A stretch of DNA of 64,000 bases from Bradyrhizobium hereditatis (GTDB lineage: Bacteria; Pseudomonadota; Alphaproteobacteria; Rhizobiales; Xanthobacteraceae), in NCBI RefSeq assembly GCF_020329435.1, contig NZ_JAGKJK010000001.1, positions 434,001-498,000 on the forward strand. The letters run 5' to 3'. The translations under genes and the position numbers were made by a program. Shown here one piece after another: positions 52,926 through 62,523 of this stretch (the first letter of the stretch is position 1; every line of letters begins with the position of its first letter). The notes under the pieces are model-generated. The model searched no databases and was not told where the DNA came from. It was given only the letters and a program-made list of their open reading frames with translations.

Positions 52926-53942
52926 ATGAAACGCGTATCTCTGGTTGTTACCCTTGCCGCTGCCGCCGCGCTCTCGGCCCAGGCCGCCTCGGCGCAAACC
53001 CTCAAGACGGTCAAGGACCGAGGCATGCTGTCCTGCGGAGTCAGCCAGGGTCTGCCGGGCTTCTCGTCGCCGGATGACAAGGGCAACTGGACCGGCCTCG
53101 ACGTCGACATCTGCCGGGCGATCGCCGCCGCCATCTTCAACGACGCGAGCAAGATCAAGTTCGTGCCGCTGTCGGCCAAGGACCGGTTCACCGCGCTGCA
53201 GTCCGGCGAAATCGACGTGCTGTCCCGCAACACCACCTGGACGCTGTCGCGCGACACCTCGCTGGGCGCCAACTTCACCGGCGTCACCTATTATGACGGC
53301 CAGGGCTTCCTGGTGAAGAAGTCGCTGAAGGTGAATTCCGCACTGGAGCTGAACAGCGCCTCGGTCTGCGTGCAGACCGGCACCACGACCGAGCAGAACC
53401 TCGCCGACTACTTCAAGGGCAACAACATGAAGTACGAGGTGATCGCGTTCGCGACCGCCGACGAGACCGTCAAGGCCTATGAATCCGGCCGCTGCGACGT
53501 CTTCACCTCAGACGTCTCCCAGCTCTACGCCGAACGCCTGAAGGTCGCCAATCCCGCCGAGCACGTCGTGCTGCCCGAAGTGATTTCGAAAGAGCCGCTC
53601 GGACCGATGGTCCGCCATGGCGATGATCAGTGGTTCGACGTCGTGAAGTGGACGCTCTACGGGATGGTCGGCGCCGAAGAACTCGGCATGACCCAGAAGA
53701 ACATCGATGAGATGGTCAAGTCCGACAAGCCCGAGGTTAAGCGTGCCGTGGGCACCGACGGCAATCTGGGCGAGCAGCTTGGCCTGACCAAGGACTGGTT
53801 GGTGCGGATCGTAAAGGCGGTCGGCAATTACGGCGAGTCCTTCGAGCGCAACGTCGGGTCCGGCTCCAAGCTCGGCATTGCCCGCGGCCTCAACAACTTG
53901 TGGAGCAAGGGCGGTATCCAGTACGCACCGCCGATCCGCTAA
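52926..53942 (+). CDS. aapJ: general L-amino acid ABC transporter substrate-binding protein AapJ
   Basis: A 338-residue periplasmic receptor with a signal peptide ending ASA (about residue 23). Family segments are TVKDRGMLSCGVSQGLPGFS, GLDVDICRAIAAA and SRNTTWTLSRD. In Rhizobium the AapJQMP system takes up and exchanges a broad set of L-amino acids, with importance in nodules. It is the first gene of aapJ-Q-M-P. Confidence 0.93.
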   Translation: MKRVSLVVTLAAAAALSAQAASAQTLKTVKDRGMLSCGVSQGLPGFSSPDDKGNWTGLDVDICRAIAAAIFNDASKIKFVPLSAKDRFTALQSGEIDVLSRNTTWTLSRDTSLGANFTGVTYYDGQGFLVKKSLKVNSALELNSASVCVQTGTTTEQNLADYFKGNNMKYEVIAFATADETVKAYESGRCDVFTSDVSQLYAERLKVANPAEHVVLPEVISKEPLGPMVRHGDDQWFDVVKWTLYGMVGAEELGMTQKNIDEMVKSDKPEVKRAVGTDGNLGEQLGLTKDWLVRIVKAVGNYGESFERNVGSGSKLGIARGLNNLWSKGGIQYAPPIR

Positions 53943-53966
53943 GCGGCAGCAGGAGGGGCTGCGGCG

Positions 53967-55172
53967 ATGGCCATTGATCCCCGAAAACCACCATCGCAAC
54001 TGCTGCCCAGGCTGCAGCGGGCGCTCGGTGGCCGGGCGGGCTGGAGCGGCTTTGTGCTCCAGCTGCTGTTCGTCGCCGCGCTCGCCTGGATCTCATACGA
54101 GATCGTCGCCAATGCCCGCGCCAACCTGCAGGCGCAGCGGATCACCGCGGGCTTCGGCTTCCTTGCCAACAATGCGGGCTTTGACGTCAGCCAGAGTCTC
54201 ATCCCGTATTCGGGCTCCGATCCCTATACGCGTGTCTTTGTGGTCGGCCTGCTCAATACGCTGCTGGTCTCGGTCATCGGCATCTTCTTCGCTACCGTAA
54301 TCGGATTCCTTGTTGCGCTCGGCCGGCTCTCGCCGAACTGGCTGCTGTCGCGGATCTCGGGCGGCTATGTCGAATTGATCCGCAACCTGCCGCTCTTGTT
54401 CCAGATCCTGTTCTGGTATCTCGCGGTGCTCGCCGCTTTGCCCAATCCGCGGCAGAGCGTTTCGATCTTCGACGCCATCTTTCTCAGTAATCGCGGCCTG
54501 GTCATTCCGAAGCCGATCGGTCAGGCTGGCTTCGAACCGTTCGTCGTCGCCCTGCTGGTGGCGATCGTCGCTTCGATCGTGTTGTGGCGCTATGCGCGCC
54601 GGCAGCTCTACCAAAGCGGCAGGCTGATCAAGGTGTGGCCCTATGCGCTCGGCATGATCATCGGCCTGCCACTGCTCAGCGTGCTGATTTTCGGCGCCCC
54701 CGTCACGTTTGAGGTGCCCGTGCTCCGGGGCTTCAACTTCGCCGGCGGCTCGCGCCTCATACCGGAATTCGTCGCGCTGACGCTGGCGTTATCGACCTAC
54801 ACGGCGGCCTTCATCGCCGAGATCGTACGCGCGGGCATTCTTTCCGTGCACAAGGGCCAGATGGAGGCCGGTTCCTCGCTCGGCCTGCAGCGCGGCTCGG
54901 TGTTGCGGCTGATCGTGATCCCGCAGGCGCTGCGCGTGATCCTGCCGCCGCTCACCAACCAATATCTCAACCTCACCAAGAACTCCTCGCTGGCGGTGGC
55001 GATCGGCTATCCCGATCTGGTCTCGGTGTTCGCTGGAACCACGCTGAGCCAGACCGGGCAGGCGATTGAAATCATCGGCATCACCATGGGCGTCTATCTC
55101 CTGATCTCGCTGGTGACCAGCGCGATCATGAGTTTCTATGGGTGGCGGATCAGCCGGAGCATGGGCGGATGA
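53967..55172 (+). CDS. aapQ: general L-amino acid ABC transporter permease AapQ
   Basis: A 401-residue inner-membrane permease with about eight membrane segments and the binding-protein-dependent (EAA) loop EAGSSLGLQRGSVLRLIVIP, which contacts the ATPase. AGGAGGGG lies before the ATG. Its end overlaps aapM by four bases. Confidence 0.93.
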   Translation: MAIDPRKPPSQLLPRLQRALGGRAGWSGFVLQLLFVAALAWISYEIVANARANLQAQRITAGFGFLANNAGFDVSQSLIPYSGSDPYTRVFVVGLLNTLLVSVIGIFFATVIGFLVALGRLSPNWLLSRISGGYVELIRNLPLLFQILFWYLAVLAALPNPRQSVSIFDAIFLSNRGLVIPKPIGQAGFEPFVVALLVAIVASIVLWRYARRQLYQSGRLIKVWPYALGMIIGLPLLSVLIFGAPVTFEVPVLRGFNFAGGSRLIPEFVALTLALSTYTAAFIAEIVRAGILSVHKGQMEAGSSLGLQRGSVLRLIVIPQALRVILPPLTNQYLNLTKNSSLAVAIGYPDLVSVFAGTTLSQTGQAIEIIGITMGVYLLISLVTSAIMSFYGWRISRSMGG

Positions 55173-56692
55173 GCGACACGACCGCATCCAATTTCGTCCG
55201 CCAGGAGCTCGTGCCGGAGCGGCCGGCGCCGGTGAAGACCACCGGTTTCATCGGCTTCCTGCGTACCCGTCTGTTCAATTCCCCGACCAATATCCTGATC
55301 ACCATCGTCAGCCTGCTGCTGCTGTGGGTGATCGTCGTTCCCTCCGTGAAATTCGCGTTTATCGACGCGGTCTGGGTCGGCAAGGACCGCACCGCGTGCC
55401 TGCCGAAAAATCCCGGCGACGTGGTCGGCGCCTGCTGGCCTTTCATTCAGGCCAAGTTCTCCCAGTTCATCTACGGCTTCTATCCCGAGCCGGAGCGCTG
55501 GCGGGTCAATCTTACCTTCATTCTTGCCGCGATCCTCTTGGTGCCGCTGCTGATTCCGCGGCTGCCGGCCAAGGGCCCGAACGCCATCCTGTTCTTCGTG
55601 GCTCTCCCTGTCGTCGCTTTCTTCCTGCTGCGCGGCGGCGGGCTCGGTGGCTTCGGGGTGAGCTGGACGGCTGGGCTTCTTGCGGGCTTCAACGACAGTA
55701 TCGGCGACGGCGGCCGGAAGCTGGTGGCCTCCGGCGAGACAACCGTCATCATCGGGCCGCTGCTATGGGTCATCGGCAAGTTGATCGTGCTCTTGAGCGC
55801 GCTGGTTGGCTGGGTGCTGCTGCCGCTGACCTGGTTGCGTGACCAGATCCAGGCCACGGGCAGCCCGGTCTGGGCCGACCTCCTGGCAACGGCTGTGATC
55901 GTATCGGCGCTGCTGTTCTGGCTCGGTGGCGGGATGCGTGCCGGCTGGCGTCCGTTAGTCACAAATCTCGCGATCTTTGTCGGCATCGGCGTCGTGATCG
56001 CGGTGATGGGGCTCGACAACGGCGGCCTTCCGGAAGTCGATACGCGGCTGTGGGGTGGCCTGCTGGTGACGCTGGTAGTGTCCGTCACCGGCATCGTCGC
56101 CTCGATGCCCGTCGGCATCGCACTCGCTCTAGGGCGGCGTTCGACCATTCCGCTGATCCGGATTTTCTCAATCGCCTTCATCGAGTTCTGGCGCGGCGTT
56201 CCGCTGATCACCGTGCTGTTCTTTGCCACCTACATGCTGCCGCTGTTTGTGCCGACCGGCTTCACCATCGACGGGCTGGTCCGCGCCCTGATAGGCATTG
56301 CGCTGTTCGCGGGCGCCTATCAGGCTGAAGTGATCCGCGGCGGGCTCGCGGCAATCCCGCGCGGGCAGGGCGAGGCGGCGAGCGCGCTTGGCCTGTCCTG
56401 GAGCAAGACCATGGCGCTGATCGTGATGCCGCAGGCGCTGCGTCACGTCATTCCCGGTCTCGTCAACAGCTTCATCGCGCTCTTCAAAGATACCTCGCTG
56501 GTCTCGATCGTCGCTCTGTTCGATCTCTTGGGGCAGCTGCGCGCTTCCTTCAGCGACCCGGTCTGGTCGACGCCGACGACGCTGTTCACCGGCTTTGCTT
56601 TCACCGGGATCATCTATTTTGTCTTCTGCTTCGGGATGTCGCGTTACTCGCTGTTCGTCGAGAACCGGCTGAACGCCCATCGCCGCAACTGA
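55169..56692 (+). CDS. aapM: general L-amino acid ABC transporter permease AapM
   Basis: A 507-residue second permease subunit, larger than AapQ because of an extended N-terminal membrane region. It has the EAA loop [19 protein letters not shown]. The ATGA overlap with aapQ fixes the start at 55169; an upstream in-frame ATG at 55142 lies inside aapQ. Confidence 0.92.
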   Translation: MSDTTASNFVRQELVPERPAPVKTTGFIGFLRTRLFNSPTNILITIVSLLLLWVIVVPSVKFAFIDAVWVGKDRTACLPKNPGDVVGACWPFIQAKFSQFIYGFYPEPERWRVNLTFILAAILLVPLLIPRLPAKGPNAILFFVALPVVAFFLLRGGGLGGFGVSWTAGLLAGFNDSIGDGGRKLVASGETTVIIGPLLWVIGKLIVLLSALVGWVLLPLTWLRDQIQATGSPVWADLLATAVIVSALLFWLGGGMRAGWRPLVTNLAIFVGIGVVIAVMGLDNGGLPEVDTRLWGGLLVTLVVSVTGIVASMPVGIALALGRRSTIPLIRIFSIAFIEFWRGVPLITVLFFATYMLPLFVPTGFTIDGLVRALIGIALFAGAYQAEVIRGGLAAIPRGQGEAASALGLSWSKTMALIVMPQALRHVIPGLVNSFIALFKDTSLVSIVALFDLLGQLRASFSDPVWSTPTTLFTGFAFTGIIYFVFCFGMSRYSLFVENRLNAHRRN

Positions 56693-56696
56693 GTAT

Positions 56697-57446
56697 ATGA
56701 TCATGACCGCAAACCCGATCGTCGGCATCAACACACTCAACAAGTGGTTCGGTGACTTTCACGTGCTGCGCGACATCAACCTCGAGGTTGCCAAGGGCGA
56801 GCGCATCGTGATCTGCGGCCCCTCGGGCTCGGGCAAGTCGACACTGATCCGTTGCATCAACGCGCTGGAGGAATTTCAGGAGGGCACGATCGTCGTCGAC
56901 GGCATTGAGCTCGGGCCGAACCTGAAGCGGATCGATGAGGTTCGCCGCGAGGTCGGCATGGTGTTCCAGAGCTTCAACCTGTTTCCGCATCTGACCGTGT
57001 TGGAAAACTGCACGCTGGCGCCGATCTGGGTGCGCAACATCCCGAAGAAGGACGCCGAGGCGGCCGCGATGAAGTTCCTGGAGCGGGTCAAGATCCCGCA
57101 TCAGGCCAACAAATATCCCGGCCAGATGTCGGGCGGTCAGCAGCAGCGCGTCGCCATCGCCCGCGCACTGACGATGAATCCGAAGGTGATGCTGTTCGAC
57201 GAGCCGACCTCGGCGCTCGACCCCGAAATGGTCAAGGAGGTGCTCGACACCATGGTCGATCTAGCCAAGGAAGGCATGACCATGCTGGTCGTCACCCACG
57301 AAATGGGATTTGCCCGCGAGGTTGCCAACCGCGTCGTGTTCATGGATGCCGGCCAGGTGATCGAATCGAACACGCCGGTGGAGTTCTTCTCCAACCCGCA
57401 GCACGCGCGGACCAAGCTGTTCCTAAGCCAGATTTTGCGGCATTGA
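56697..57446 (+). CDS. aapP: general L-amino acid ABC transporter ATP-binding protein AapP
   Basis: A 249-residue ABC ATPase with Walker [10 protein letters not shown], signature [15 protein letters not shown], Walker [13 protein letters not shown] and the switch histidine in VVTHEMGFA. It powers AapQM. Start could be ATG 56697 or the ATG two codons later (56703). A repeat element follows its stop. Confidence 0.93.
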   Translation: MIMTANPIVGINTLNKWFGDFHVLRDINLEVAKGERIVICGPSGSGKSTLIRCINALEEFQEGTIVVDGIELGPNLKRIDEVRREVGMVFQSFNLFPHLTVLENCTLAPIWVRNIPKKDAEAAAMKFLERVKIPHQANKYPGQMSGGQQQRVAIARALTMNPKVMLFDEPTSALDPEMVKEVLDTMVDLAKEGMTMLVVTHEMGFAREVANRVVFMDAGQVIESNTPVEFFSNPQHARTKLFLSQILRH

Positions 57447-57451
57447 TCGGT

Positions 57452-57547
57452 TGCGTAGGGTGGGCAAAGCGCAGCGTGCCCACCAAAAGCGTCGCTGTTG
57501 AGAGAGATGGTGGGCACGGCGCAAGAGCGCCTTTGTCCACGCTACGA
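57452..57547. repeat. palindromic intergenic repeat of Bradyrhizobium type
   Basis: The element opens with TGCGTAGGGTGGGCAAAGC and closes with GCGCCTTTGTCCACGCTACG, imperfect reverse complements of each other. Inside is a perfect 11-bp inverted repeat, CGTGCCCACCA (57475-57485) and TGGTGGGCACG (57508-57518). I recognise this GTAGGGTGGGCAAAG-type palindrome as a dispersed intergenic repeat of the genus. Positioned right after aapP, it may also end transcription. Confidence 0.7.
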
Positions 57548-57611
57548 AGCCCCTCAGGGATGAGGTCAGTGGGGCGTGGAGCGATCTAGCCTCATGGTGG
57601 CAAACTTGAGA

Positions 57612-57860
57612 TCACTCGTAACGTGTCGCGGCCAAAAGGATGTGAGCGAATAAGCTCCAAGTTGGCGAAGATGGCACTTGCCTGCCGCTATTAGCGAAAA
57701 AGCCATCCATGTCCTCAGTCCACGCCGCTACGGCTTCAAGATAATCCGGCGTAGCCGGATTATCGATCTCTGAAGTTGCACAAAATTTGGAGAGAGCTTG
57801 AACAAAAAGGATCAAGTCGGCCCGGCTTTGCACCGCATCTGGATTCAAAGTCGTGATCAT
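57612..57860 (-). CDS. small DUF7660-like protein
   Basis: An 82-residue cytoplasmic protein. The pattern (DLILFVQALSKFC, YLEAVAAWTEDMDGFF, WSLFAHILLAATRYE) resembles DUF7660 proteins, a small family of unknown function sometimes found near toxin or immunity genes. No toxin partner is seen here. The family assignment is from memory. Confidence 0.6.
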   Translation of the reverse strand: MITTLNPDAVQSRADLILFVQALSKFCATSEIDNPATPDYLEAVAAWTEDMDGFFANSGRQVPSSPTWSLFAHILLAATRYE

Positions 57861-57934
57861 GACTGTCCTCGGATGCGAATGGATGTACCGCCGTTCGTTG
57901 TTGTAACTTCCAAGCCTCGGCAGCGGCGTGGCCG

Positions 57935-58975
57935 CTAAACCTTCTCAAACGGCACGTCGATCTTGGTGCGCTTCTCCAGCCATGCCGGCACCGGCAGGTT
58001 CTTCGAGCGCATGAATTCCGGATTGAACAGTTTTGACTGATAGCGGTTGCCGGAGTCCGCGAGGATGGTGACGATGGTCTTGCCGGGCCCGAGCTGTTTC
58101 GCGAGCCGGATCGCGCCGGCGACATTGATGCCGGTGGAACCGCCGAGGCACAGGCCCTCGTGTTCGAGCAGTTCGTAGATCACCGTTACGGCTTCCTCGT
58201 CCGAAATTAGGAAAGCGTCGTCGACAACAGCTGTCTCGACGATCGGCGTAACGCGGCCGAGCCCGATGCCTTCGGTGATCGAGTCACCTGGCGTCGACTT
58301 GGCGGTACCATTCTTGAACAATTCGTACATCGCGAAGCCATGCGGATCGGCGCAGGCCGTCGTGATGTCCTTGTTCTTCTCTTTCAAGAATCGACTGACG
58401 CCGGCGAGGGTGCCGCCGGTGCCGACCGAGCAGATAAAGCCGTCGACCTTGCCACCCGTTTGCTCCCAGATCTCCGGTCCCGTGGATTCGTAGTGCGCTT
58501 TGGCGTTGTCGAGATTGTTCCACTGGTCGGCGAACAGCACGCCGTTGGGCTCAGTCTTGCGCAGCTGATCGGCCAGCCGCCGGCCGACATGCTGGTAGTT
58601 GTTGGGATTGGCGTAGGGCAGCTGCGGCACCTCGACGAGCTCGGCGCCACACAGCCGCAGCATATCCTTTTTTTCGCGGCTCTGTGTTTCCGGGATCAGG
58701 ATCAGCGTGCGGTAACCGCGCGCGGCTGCGACCACCGCCAAGCCGATGCCGGTATTGCCGGCGGTCGATTCCACCACGAGCCCGCCCGGCTTGAGATCGC
58801 CGCGCTTCTCGGCTTCCAGGATCATCCATTTGCCCGCGCGGTCCTTCACCGATTGACCCGGGTTCATGAACTCGGCCTTGCCGAGAATGGTGCAGCCCGT
58901 CATCTCCGATGCCTGCTTCAGCTTGATGAGGGGCGTGTTGCCGATCGCTTCGATGACGTCTTTGTTGAAGGCCAT
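57935..58975 (-). CDS. cysK: cysteine synthase family protein
   Basis: A 346-residue PLP enzyme that makes cysteine from O-acetylserine (or a related donor) and sulfide. The PLP lysine is Lys44 in NPGQSVKDR, the substrate loop is STAGNTGIG and the phosphate-binding loop is CSVGTGGTLAG. Start ATG 58975 is preferred over the TTG three codons earlier. It is slightly longer than the classic CysK and may be a cystathionine beta-synthase-like or CysK2-type paralogue. Confidence 0.88.
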   Translation of the reverse strand: MAFNKDVIEAIGNTPLIKLKQASEMTGCTILGKAEFMNPGQSVKDRAGKWMILEAEKRGDLKPGGLVVESTAGNTGIGLAVVAAARGYRTLILIPETQSREKKDMLRLCGAELVEVPQLPYANPNNYQHVGRRLADQLRKTEPNGVLFADQWNNLDNAKAHYESTGPEIWEQTGGKVDGFICSVGTGGTLAGVSRFLKEKNKDITTACADPHGFAMYELFKNGTAKSTPGDSITEGIGLGRVTPIVETAVVDDAFLISDEEAVTVIYELLEHEGLCLGGSTGINVAGAIRLAKQLGPGKTIVTILADSGNRYQSKLFNPEFMRSKNLPVPAWLEKRTKIDVPFEKV

Positions 58976-59065
58976 GTTTTTCAAATTGCCGGTTTGTATG
59001 CCTAATCCTTAGGCGACCCTAAAGGACCGAAGCTAGCCGCACAAGCCAGCGCTGGGGCAGGGCAG

Positions 59066-60295
59066 TTAACCCGCTTTCGCAAACACCACCTGACGCACAT
59101 CGATATTTCCCGAGAGGAATCCGGCCTCGCAATAGGCGAGGTAATATTCCCACGTTCGGCGGAAGCGATCGTCGAAGCCTGACGGCATCAGGTTTGGCCA
59201 GGCTGCCCGAAAATTGCTTCGCCATATCGCAAGCGTCTTGGCATAATCTTGCCCGAAAATACGCTCGCGGATGACGGGAACCCCAAAGCGCTCTCCGAGC
59301 GTCTTGAGGATTTGCGGCGACGGCAGCATGCCGCCCGGAAACACGTAGCGCTGGATGAAATCGACCTCGCGGCGGTAGGTCTGGAACAAGCTGTCCTGGA
59401 TGGTGATGGCCTGGATGCCGGCGAGCCCGCCGGGCAGCAGCCGGTCGCGCAACTGTGAAAAGTATTTCGGCCAGAACTGCTCGCCGACCGCTTCGATCAT
59501 CTCGATCGATGCGATCCGGTCGTAGCGGTCGCGCTCGTCGCGATAATCCCTGAGCTTGATCTCGACCTTGTCGCTGAGACCGGCCTTGAAAATGCGCGCC
59601 TGCGCGAAATCGCGCTGCTCCTTGCTGATCGTGAGCCCGACGACCTTGGCGCCGAAGGTCTTGGCGGCGTATTCGGCAAAGCCGCCCCATCCGCACCCAA
59701 TCTCAAGAAGCTTCTGGCCCGGCCGCAGGTCGATGGCCTCGGCGAGCCGGCGATATTTGTTGTGCTGGGCTGCGGTCAGATCCGCCGTGTCGTCCTCGAA
59801 CAGGGCCGACGAATAGGTCATGCTCGGATCGAGCCATGCCGAATAGAAGGCGTTGCCGATGTCGTAATGCGCATAGATGTTGCGGCGCGCTTGCCGCTTG
59901 GTGTTGCGATTGAGCCAGTGCCTGACGATCTGAAACGTGCGCGTCAGCGGGTTGCCGATCAGCATCGTCTGCATCCAGTCCTGATTGACACAGAACAGAT
60001 AAAGGAATTGCGTCAGATCAGGCGTGTCCCATTCGCCGCGCAGATAGGCTTCCGCGATGCCGATGTCGCCGCCGCGCAGAAGCCGCGAGGCAAATCCGTA
60101 GTCGTAGATTGTCATGGCGGCGGCGGGGCCAGGGGCGTTGCCGCCGAGCCGGATAATGCGGCCGTCGGCCAGGCTCACGTCGAGCGTACCGCGCTTGAGT
60201 TTAGAGCCGAAGCCCAGCGCCAGCCGAACCAGGCGGGGTAATTCCGGAAACGTGGCGTGCACAGTTTCCGATGTGACCGTGATCAACTCGGGCAT
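59066..60295 (-). CDS. cfa: cyclopropane-fatty-acyl-phospholipid synthase
   Basis: A 409-residue SAM-dependent enzyme that adds a methylene bridge to unsaturated acyl chains of membrane phospholipids. It has the N-terminal lipid-binding part and the methyltransferase core EIGCGWGGFAEYAA. The conserved YRREVDFIQRYVFPGG and the ERIFGQDYAKTLAIW segment are also present. It is usually encoded with a FAD-dependent oxidoreductase and a DUF1365 gene; here only a fragment of the former lies upstream. Confidence 0.9.
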   Translation of the reverse strand: MPELITVTSETVHATFPELPRLVRLALGFGSKLKRGTLDVSLADGRIIRLGGNAPGPAAAMTIYDYGFASRLLRGGDIGIAEAYLRGEWDTPDLTQFLYLFCVNQDWMQTMLIGNPLTRTFQIVRHWLNRNTKRQARRNIYAHYDIGNAFYSAWLDPSMTYSSALFEDDTADLTAAQHNKYRRLAEAIDLRPGQKLLEIGCGWGGFAEYAAKTFGAKVVGLTISKEQRDFAQARIFKAGLSDKVEIKLRDYRDERDRYDRIASIEMIEAVGEQFWPKYFSQLRDRLLPGGLAGIQAITIQDSLFQTYRREVDFIQRYVFPGGMLPSPQILKTLGERFGVPVIRERIFGQDYAKTLAIWRSNFRAAWPNLMPSGFDDRFRRTWEYYLAYCEAGFLSGNIDVRQVVFAKAG

Positions 60296-60352
60296 GGGCG
60301 ATCCATCGAGTAGCGGTTTTACCCGGGCTTCGCATGGCCGATCGACCCTGCT

Positions 60353-60640
60353 TCAATCCTTGGCACGGGTGGACAACACCGGCGAAGTATAATCGTTGGT
60401 TTTCCCGCTCGCCAAGACAGTATCGAAGGCGGAGATGGCGGCGAACAGCGCAGTGAGGGCGGGATAGCTCAGCTCGTTGTAGACAATGAAGCCGCTAACG
60501 CCGTCAGAGTCGATGCTGACGGTATGGCTGTGACCGCCGGGCCTGAGCTCGCGGTCGTAGACGGTGATCGGATATTGTTTCGACAAGGTCCAGGCCGCGG
60601 CGTTGCCGCTGATTCCCGTCCCGACCACCGCGACCCGCAT
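60353..60640 (-). pseudogene. N-terminal fragment of a FAD-dependent amine oxidase-like protein
   Basis: A 95-residue frame starts with a Rossmann FAD site (VAVVGTGISGNAAAW) and continues with DRELRPGGHSHTV and GFIVYNELSYPALTALFA, typical of the ~440-residue flavoprotein that normally precedes cfa. After about residue 67 the sequence no longer looks like the family and stops. The rest of the gene and the DUF1365 partner are missing, so it is most likely a deletion remnant. Confidence 0.75.
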
Positions 60641-61104
60641 CTTTGGCTCTCCATTGCACGTCGCCAGATGGGGAGGGCTGTTCCCGGAGTTTCAAATCGG
60701 CCACAGGCAAGGCTTCGGCTCCGCGCGTAAGACGGATTCAGGACGTCAGAACAGGGGAAAAACCCCATGAAATCTTCGTAAGATTTCGGTCGCCTTGCGG
60801 CATCCGGACATCGCGCGAAACCCTATAAAATAAGGGGAAGCGCGCACTTTGCCGCCTGTTTTGCGCATCCGGACAGGTCGTCGGCGAAGGGCTGCGCGGG
60901 GCTGTCCGCGCCCGAGCCGCAAGGCTAGTATCCGGTTCGGTTTCAACGGAAGCATCACCCCGTGATCGTATTGCAGGCCAACAGGAGAAGCGCTCGTTAT
61001 GCGCCGGGCCGGGAGTTGCCCGGTGGAGAACGGGTGTGACCCAAGGAATTGCAACTGCTGCGATCGAAGGTTGGCTGGCTCTTATTCCGGGCGGCAAGCG
61101 GGTC
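60641..61104. other. upstream region of the RND efflux operon
   Basis: No gene supported. It contains two small hairpins (GGGG-AAAAA-CCCC at 60754-60766; GAAATCTT-CGT-AAGATTTC at 60769-60787). An 11-bp direct repeat GCATCCGGACA occurs at 60800-60810 and 60865-60875, with the AT-rich stretch CCCTATAAAATAAGG in between. These could be regulator sites and a promoter; no regulator gene is adjacent in the window. Confidence 0.4.
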
Positions 61105-62523
61105 ATGCGCTTGCTTGCGGCGTTTGGCATTGTCGCAAGCTCCGCCGGCTGCATCCTGACCAAGGACCTTCCCGATCCCGCGCTCGATATCCCCGAAGGC
61201 TACAAGGCGGCGAGGCTTTCAAAGGCCTCGGACGCAACGCCAACGCTCGACTGGTGGCGCGGCTTCCGCTCGAGGGAGCTGACGTCCCTGATGGAGGAGG
61301 CGCAGACCGTTAACCTCGACATCGCGGCTGCCACCGCACGCTTCAAGCAGGCGGATGCGCAGGCGCGAATCGCGGGCGCGGCACTGTTGCCGACGCTCAG
61401 CGGCACCGGCTCGGAGAGCTATTCCCGCACCTCCGGCTCCAGCGCCAGCGGCCTCAGTATTGGCGGCCGTGAGGTCGTCAACTATTCGGCCTCGCTGAGC
61501 GCGAGCTACGAGTTGGACTTCTGGGGCAAGAACCGCGACGCAGCGCAAGCCGCCGAAGAGATCGCGGTCGCCAACCGCTTCGACCGCGACGTCGTCGCGC
61601 TGACCACCCTGACGACCGTTGCCAACGCCTACTTCCAGGTCTTGGCGGCGCAGGACCGCATTCGCGTCGCGCAGCGCAACATCGCCAGCGCCGAGCGGAT
61701 CCTGGGCGCCATCAAGGAGCGCTTCAGGGCGGGCACCGGCACCGACCTCGACGTCGCGCAACAGGAGAGCGTCCTCGCCAACCAGCGCGCGCTGGTGCCC
61801 CCACTGCGGCAGACGCTCGACCAGAACATCAACGCGCTGGCAACGCTGGTGTCGCGGCCGCCGGAATCGGTGCGCGTCAAGGGCGGCTCGCTCAACCAGA
61901 TCGCCGCGCCGCGCGTCACGCCCGGCCTGCCGTCGGAGTTGTTGACGCAGCGCCCCGACATCCGCCGCCAGGAAGCCCAGCTCGCGTCCGCGACCGCCAA
62001 TGTCGGCAACGCGCGCGCGCAGTTCTTTCCGAGCATTCAACTGACCGGGCAGGGCGGCTATCAGAGCTCGGCGCTATCATCGCTGTTTCAGCCGCACGCC
62101 GCCTTCTTCAGCATGGTCGGCAGCTTGACCCAGCCGATCTTCGACGGCGGGAGGATTCTCGGCAATTTCGAGTTCACCAAGGCCCGGCAGGATGAATTGC
62201 TGCAGACCTACCGCAAGACGGTGGTGCAGGCCTTTGCCGATGTCGATAACGCCCTGACTTCGATCCGCCAGACCACGGAGAGGCTGCGGCTGCAGCGCGA
62301 AGTGGTGGCGGCGTCGCGGCGGGCGTTTGAATTATCCGAGCAGCAGTTGCAGGCCGGAACCGCTGATATCGTAACTGTGCTAAATACGCAGCTAACGTTG
62401 TTCCAAGCTGAGGATGCGCTGGCGCAGGCCCAACTGGCCCGGCTGCTGGCGATCGTCAGTCTCTATCAGGCGCTGGGGGGCGGCTGGGAGCCCAGGATGG
62501 AAAGGCCCTTCAATGCTCTTTAA
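61105..62523 (+). CDS. RND efflux outer membrane lipoprotein (NodT/OprM family)
   Basis: A 472-residue outer-membrane channel with a lipoprotein signal ending SSAGC (Cys16). It has two OEP-type coiled-coil repeats with QRPDIRRQEAQLASATANVG and the closing DIVTVLNTQLTLFQAEDALA. ATG 61105 places the lipobox correctly; a GTG at 61036 would add an implausible N-terminus. It overlaps the adaptor gene by 11 bases and forms the exit duct of the pump. Confidence 0.9.
   Translation: MRLLAAFGIVASSAGCILTKDLPDPALDIPEGYKAARLSKASDATPTLDWWRGFRSRELTSLMEEAQTVNLDIAAATARFKQADAQARIAGAALLPTLSGTGSESYSRTSGSSASGLSIGGREVVNYSASLSASYELDFWGKNRDAAQAAEEIAVANRFDRDVVALTTLTTVANAYFQVLAAQDRIRVAQRNIASAERILGAIKERFRAGTGTDLDVAQQESVLANQRALVPPLRQTLDQNINALATLVSRPPESVRVKGGSLNQIAAPRVTPGLPSELLTQRPDIRRQEAQLASATANVGNARAQFFPSIQLTGQGGYQSSALSSLFQPHAAFFSMVGSLTQPIFDGGRILGNFEFTKARQDELLQTYRKTVVQAFADVDNALTSIRQTTERLRLQREVVAASRRAFELSEQQLQAGTADIVTVLNTQLTLFQAEDALAQAQLARLLAIVSLYQALGGGWEPRMERPFNAL

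Noticed and set aside
57612..57860. Toxin-antitoxin or immunity locus around the DUF7660-like gene
   Set aside because: No toxin-like partner or overlapping second small gene is present beside it.
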